Source: Psychromonas ingrahamii 37
GTDB lineage: Bacteria > Pseudomonadota > Gammaproteobacteria > Enterobacterales > Psychromonadaceae
NCBI RefSeq assembly: GCF_000015285.1
Contig: NC_008709.1
Span: 2,976,001 to 3,040,000 of the forward strand
Direction of reading: 5' to 3'
DNA length: 64,000 bases
Position numbers and translations under genes: made by a program. A model generated the notes under the pieces. That model was not told where the DNA came from and ran no database searches. It worked only from the letters and a program-made list of their open reading frames with translations. Below are positions 62,101-64,000 of this stretch, piece after piece. The first letter of the stretch is position 1, and every line of letters begins with the position of its first letter.

Positions 62101-64000
62101 CTACATAACCAAGCGTTTCAAATCATCATAATTCACACATACATCGTACTTAACGTGATCAGAAGATATTTGTTCATTCACTTTTTCAAAAAAACGTTTC
62201 GCACATTCTATCTTGGCTAATTCGGCACCTTTTAATTGAAGCGATTGCAATGAGCCTTTGGTTTCAGCAACAAAATAAATGTGTTTTACCGTTCCTTCTT
62301 GAAACGCTATTGCCCAGTCCGGGTTGTAGTTCCCAACTGGTGTAGGAATAAAAAAACCACTTGGCAGTTTGGCATAAACAGTAACTTCTTTGCTTGTATC
62401 CAACTCTTCAACAAATTTACGTTCAGTCTTTGAATCAGTCACGACATAATCATAAATGTGATTATTTAAAGGTTTTCCCGCCGCAGAAAAATCTTGTTTT
62501 TTACTTGCCGTAAAAATATTACTCTTGAACTTATCAGCAATAGTGTCATAGGTTAAATGCTCGATAACCATTGTTGCTTTTTGCTCGTTAATTAAATTAA
62601 TACCTTTTGCGATAAAATCTTCTGGATTATTCTTGAACTGTGCAAATATATGATGACTAATACCACTTAAAATTTTGGCAACAGTGTTTCGTTTTAGCTT
62701 GGTTAATTCCGCCACTTTGCCTAACAAGTCATATTTAACACGTGAATCAATAGAGGCATCGTAGTTTTCAATTTCATGATCAATAACGCTAAACCCTTGG
62801 CCTGCTTTTATTTGTTCATAGCTTACAGCATCACTCTGCTCACCACGCACCACATCAAAATGTAACTTTTCCACACGTAATTTATCGTCTAATGACTTAA
62901 TTGATTTAACTACTAACTCTTCAGAATCGAATTCGACTTGATATATGGCTTTATGGTTAATTCGTGACCAAAGCTCCTTAAATTCTTTTTTATAAAAATT
63001 TCCATTAAGCTCATTGCATTTTGCTTTACGCTCATCGGCTATATCAGGTAATTGAGCATCTGAGTATACCGAATCAATGAGTTGAATAATTTGAGGTGCA
63101 TAAGGCTGCAATGACTCTGGTAATGTCGCTAATTGGTCATCTCGTTTTGCATTATGATATTCGTCAGTAATATGATCTTTATCGTCGGTATAATCATTTT
63201 TCAGTAAATAACGATATATTTGTTTGGCTAGTGCTGCAGTTATTTCTACGTCACCTTCTTCTGTAACCAAAATTTTTCCGGTAAAATATTCCTCATTTGC
63301 AACTTTAGGTCGAGCAGATAATGAATCACTGATGTCTCTCTGTAATGCACTAACAAAGTCTTTATAACTTTCACTGGCAACAACAGTTAATCGGTTGATA
63401 TCATGAACAATTGATGGGTCATCTATACGATCACCAAATTGATTAACAGCTAAACGTAAACCTCGGCCTACTTCTTGCCGACGTGATACAGTATTATCAC
63501 TATGTTTCAGTGTACAAATTACAAATACGTTAGGATTATCCCAACCTTCCCGAAGTGCTGAATGTGAGAAGATAAAACGCGTAGGCTCTTCAAAGCTTAA
63601 TAAGCGCTCTTTATCTTTAAGAATTAAATCATAAGCATCAACATCATCTGTTTCCGTTGAGCGAGCCGCTGTTTTTGGATCAACCATGTGCTTAGATTTT
63701 TTATCTATCGAAAAATAACCATTATGCGTTCTATCGGCAGTAATACCTTTTAAATATCGCTGATATGGCGAGTCTTCAAGTTGGGTGTACTCATTTAGGC
63801 AACGGTTGTACTCTTCTTCAAATACATGGGCATATTCTCCTTTATCATCGTCTGCTGCATAATTTCGATATTTAGCAACTTTATCTATAAAGAATAAAGA
63901 GAGTACTTTTATGCCTTGATCAAACAATTGCAGCTCTTTTTCAAAATGTGCTTTAACCGTTTCACGTATTTGAATTCGGCGCAGAGCAGATTCATTAACG
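62101..64000 (-). CDS. res: Type III restriction endonuclease Res subunit, partial
   Basis: The visible 632 residues are the C-terminal part of a ~1,000-residue protein; the frame stays open to the window edge. Helicase motifs: RFIFSHSALREGWDNPNVF and the motif VI region RRQEVGRGLRLAVNQFGDR. The C-terminal nuclease domain shows NYNPDWAIAFQEG and HIYFVAETKGS, the PD-(D/E)xK pattern with D, E and K. It cuts DNA after ATP-driven movement when two unmodified sites face each other. The mod methylase should lie beyond the window. The last gene of the visible island. Confidence 0.92.
   Translation of the reverse strand, partial: VNESALRRIQIRETVKAHFEKELQLFDQGIKVLSLFFIDKVAKYRNYAADDDKGEYAHVFEEEYNRCLNEYTQLEDSPYQRYLKGITADRTHNGYFSIDKKSKHMVDPKTAARSTETDDVDAYDLILKDKERLLSFEEPTRFIFSHSALREGWDNPNVFVICTLKHSDNTVSRRQEVGRGLRLAVNQFGDRIDDPSIVHDINRLTVVASESYKDFVSALQRDISDSLSARPKVANEEYFTGKILVTEEGDVEITAALAKQIYRYLLKNDYTDDKDHITDEYHNAKRDDQLATLPESLQPYAPQIIQLIDSVYSDAQLPDIADERKAKCNELNGNFYKKEFKELWSRINHKAIYQVEFDSEELVVKSIKSLDDKLRVEKLHFDVVRGEQSDAVSYEQIKAGQGFSVIDHEIENYDASIDSRVKYDLLGKVAELTKLKRNTVAKILSGISHHIFAQFKNNPEDFIAKGINLINEQKATMVIEHLTYDTIADKFKSNIFTASKKQDFSAAGKPLNNHIYDYVVTDSKTERKFVEELDTSKEVTVYAKLPSGFFIPTPVGNYNPDWAIAFQEGTVKHIYFVAETKGSLQSLQLKGAELAKIECAKRFFEKVNEQISSDHVKYDVCVNYDDLKRLVM

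Overview
The window looks like the chromosome of an AT-rich marine gammaproteobacterium. The order cysK-ptsH-ptsI-crr, yffB next to dapE, and serB divergent from a ytjB-like gene match the Enterobacteria/Vibrio/Alteromonadales lineage. Gene content and composition suggest a cold-water genus such as Psychromonas. That genus is inferred from gene content; no rRNA or marker gene was compared.

Positions 1-37,760 are mostly core chromosome. They hold: a six-gene minus-strand block (amino-acid ABC importer, RpiR-type regulator and a partial SBF-like transporter); an EamA exporter; a HAD phosphatase; sbcB; cysK and the PTS genes; yffB-dapE-M15 peptidase; a PilZ protein; serB/ytjB; sodB; grxD; rnt; yajD; a ZapG/YhcB-like protein with a nine-unit 21-bp repeat; ylqF; cls with a MITE-like element between it and an endonuclease/phosphatase-family gene; and topB. 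Between the last two lies an unusual cluster: a 889-residue M14 metallocarboxypeptidase, two ATP-grasp ligases and a divergent M20 peptidase. It looks like a peptide or amino-acid conjugation and trimming pathway of unknown product.

At 37,781 a tRNA-Val(GAC) gene is followed by a P4-type integrase. From there to the window end the DNA is a genomic island with many broken mobile genes: a second, truncated integrase, IS6 and IS3 remnants, an intact IS1595-family element, tyrosine and serine recombinase fragments, and a umuC scar. The island carries at least three cargo modules. The first (41.8-46.8 kb) has two related large genes of unknown function around an SGNH hydrolase. One is split by the IS1595 element; the other has lost its ATG. 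Next to it, facing away, is a WYL-type regulator. The second (49.1-54.3 kb) is a 1,138-residue fusion of a calcineurin-like phosphoesterase, an ADP-ribosylglycohydrolase and a C-terminal zinc-ribbon region, with a small companion gene and a second WYL regulator. Two copies of a ~75-bp palindromic operator-like sequence bracket the fusion gene. The third (54.6-60.9 kb) resembles a phage satellite: RepA-like helicase, Toprim primase, Rha, AlpA-like regulator and a small-terminase-like protein. The window ends inside the res gene of a type III restriction system.

The strongest candidates for an undescribed system are the phosphoesterase/ADP-ribosylglycohydrolase fusion with its WYL regulator and twin operators, then the SGNH/paralogue module, then the ATP-grasp/carboxypeptidase cluster. 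All functional proposals for these three are inference from domains and neighbourhood.
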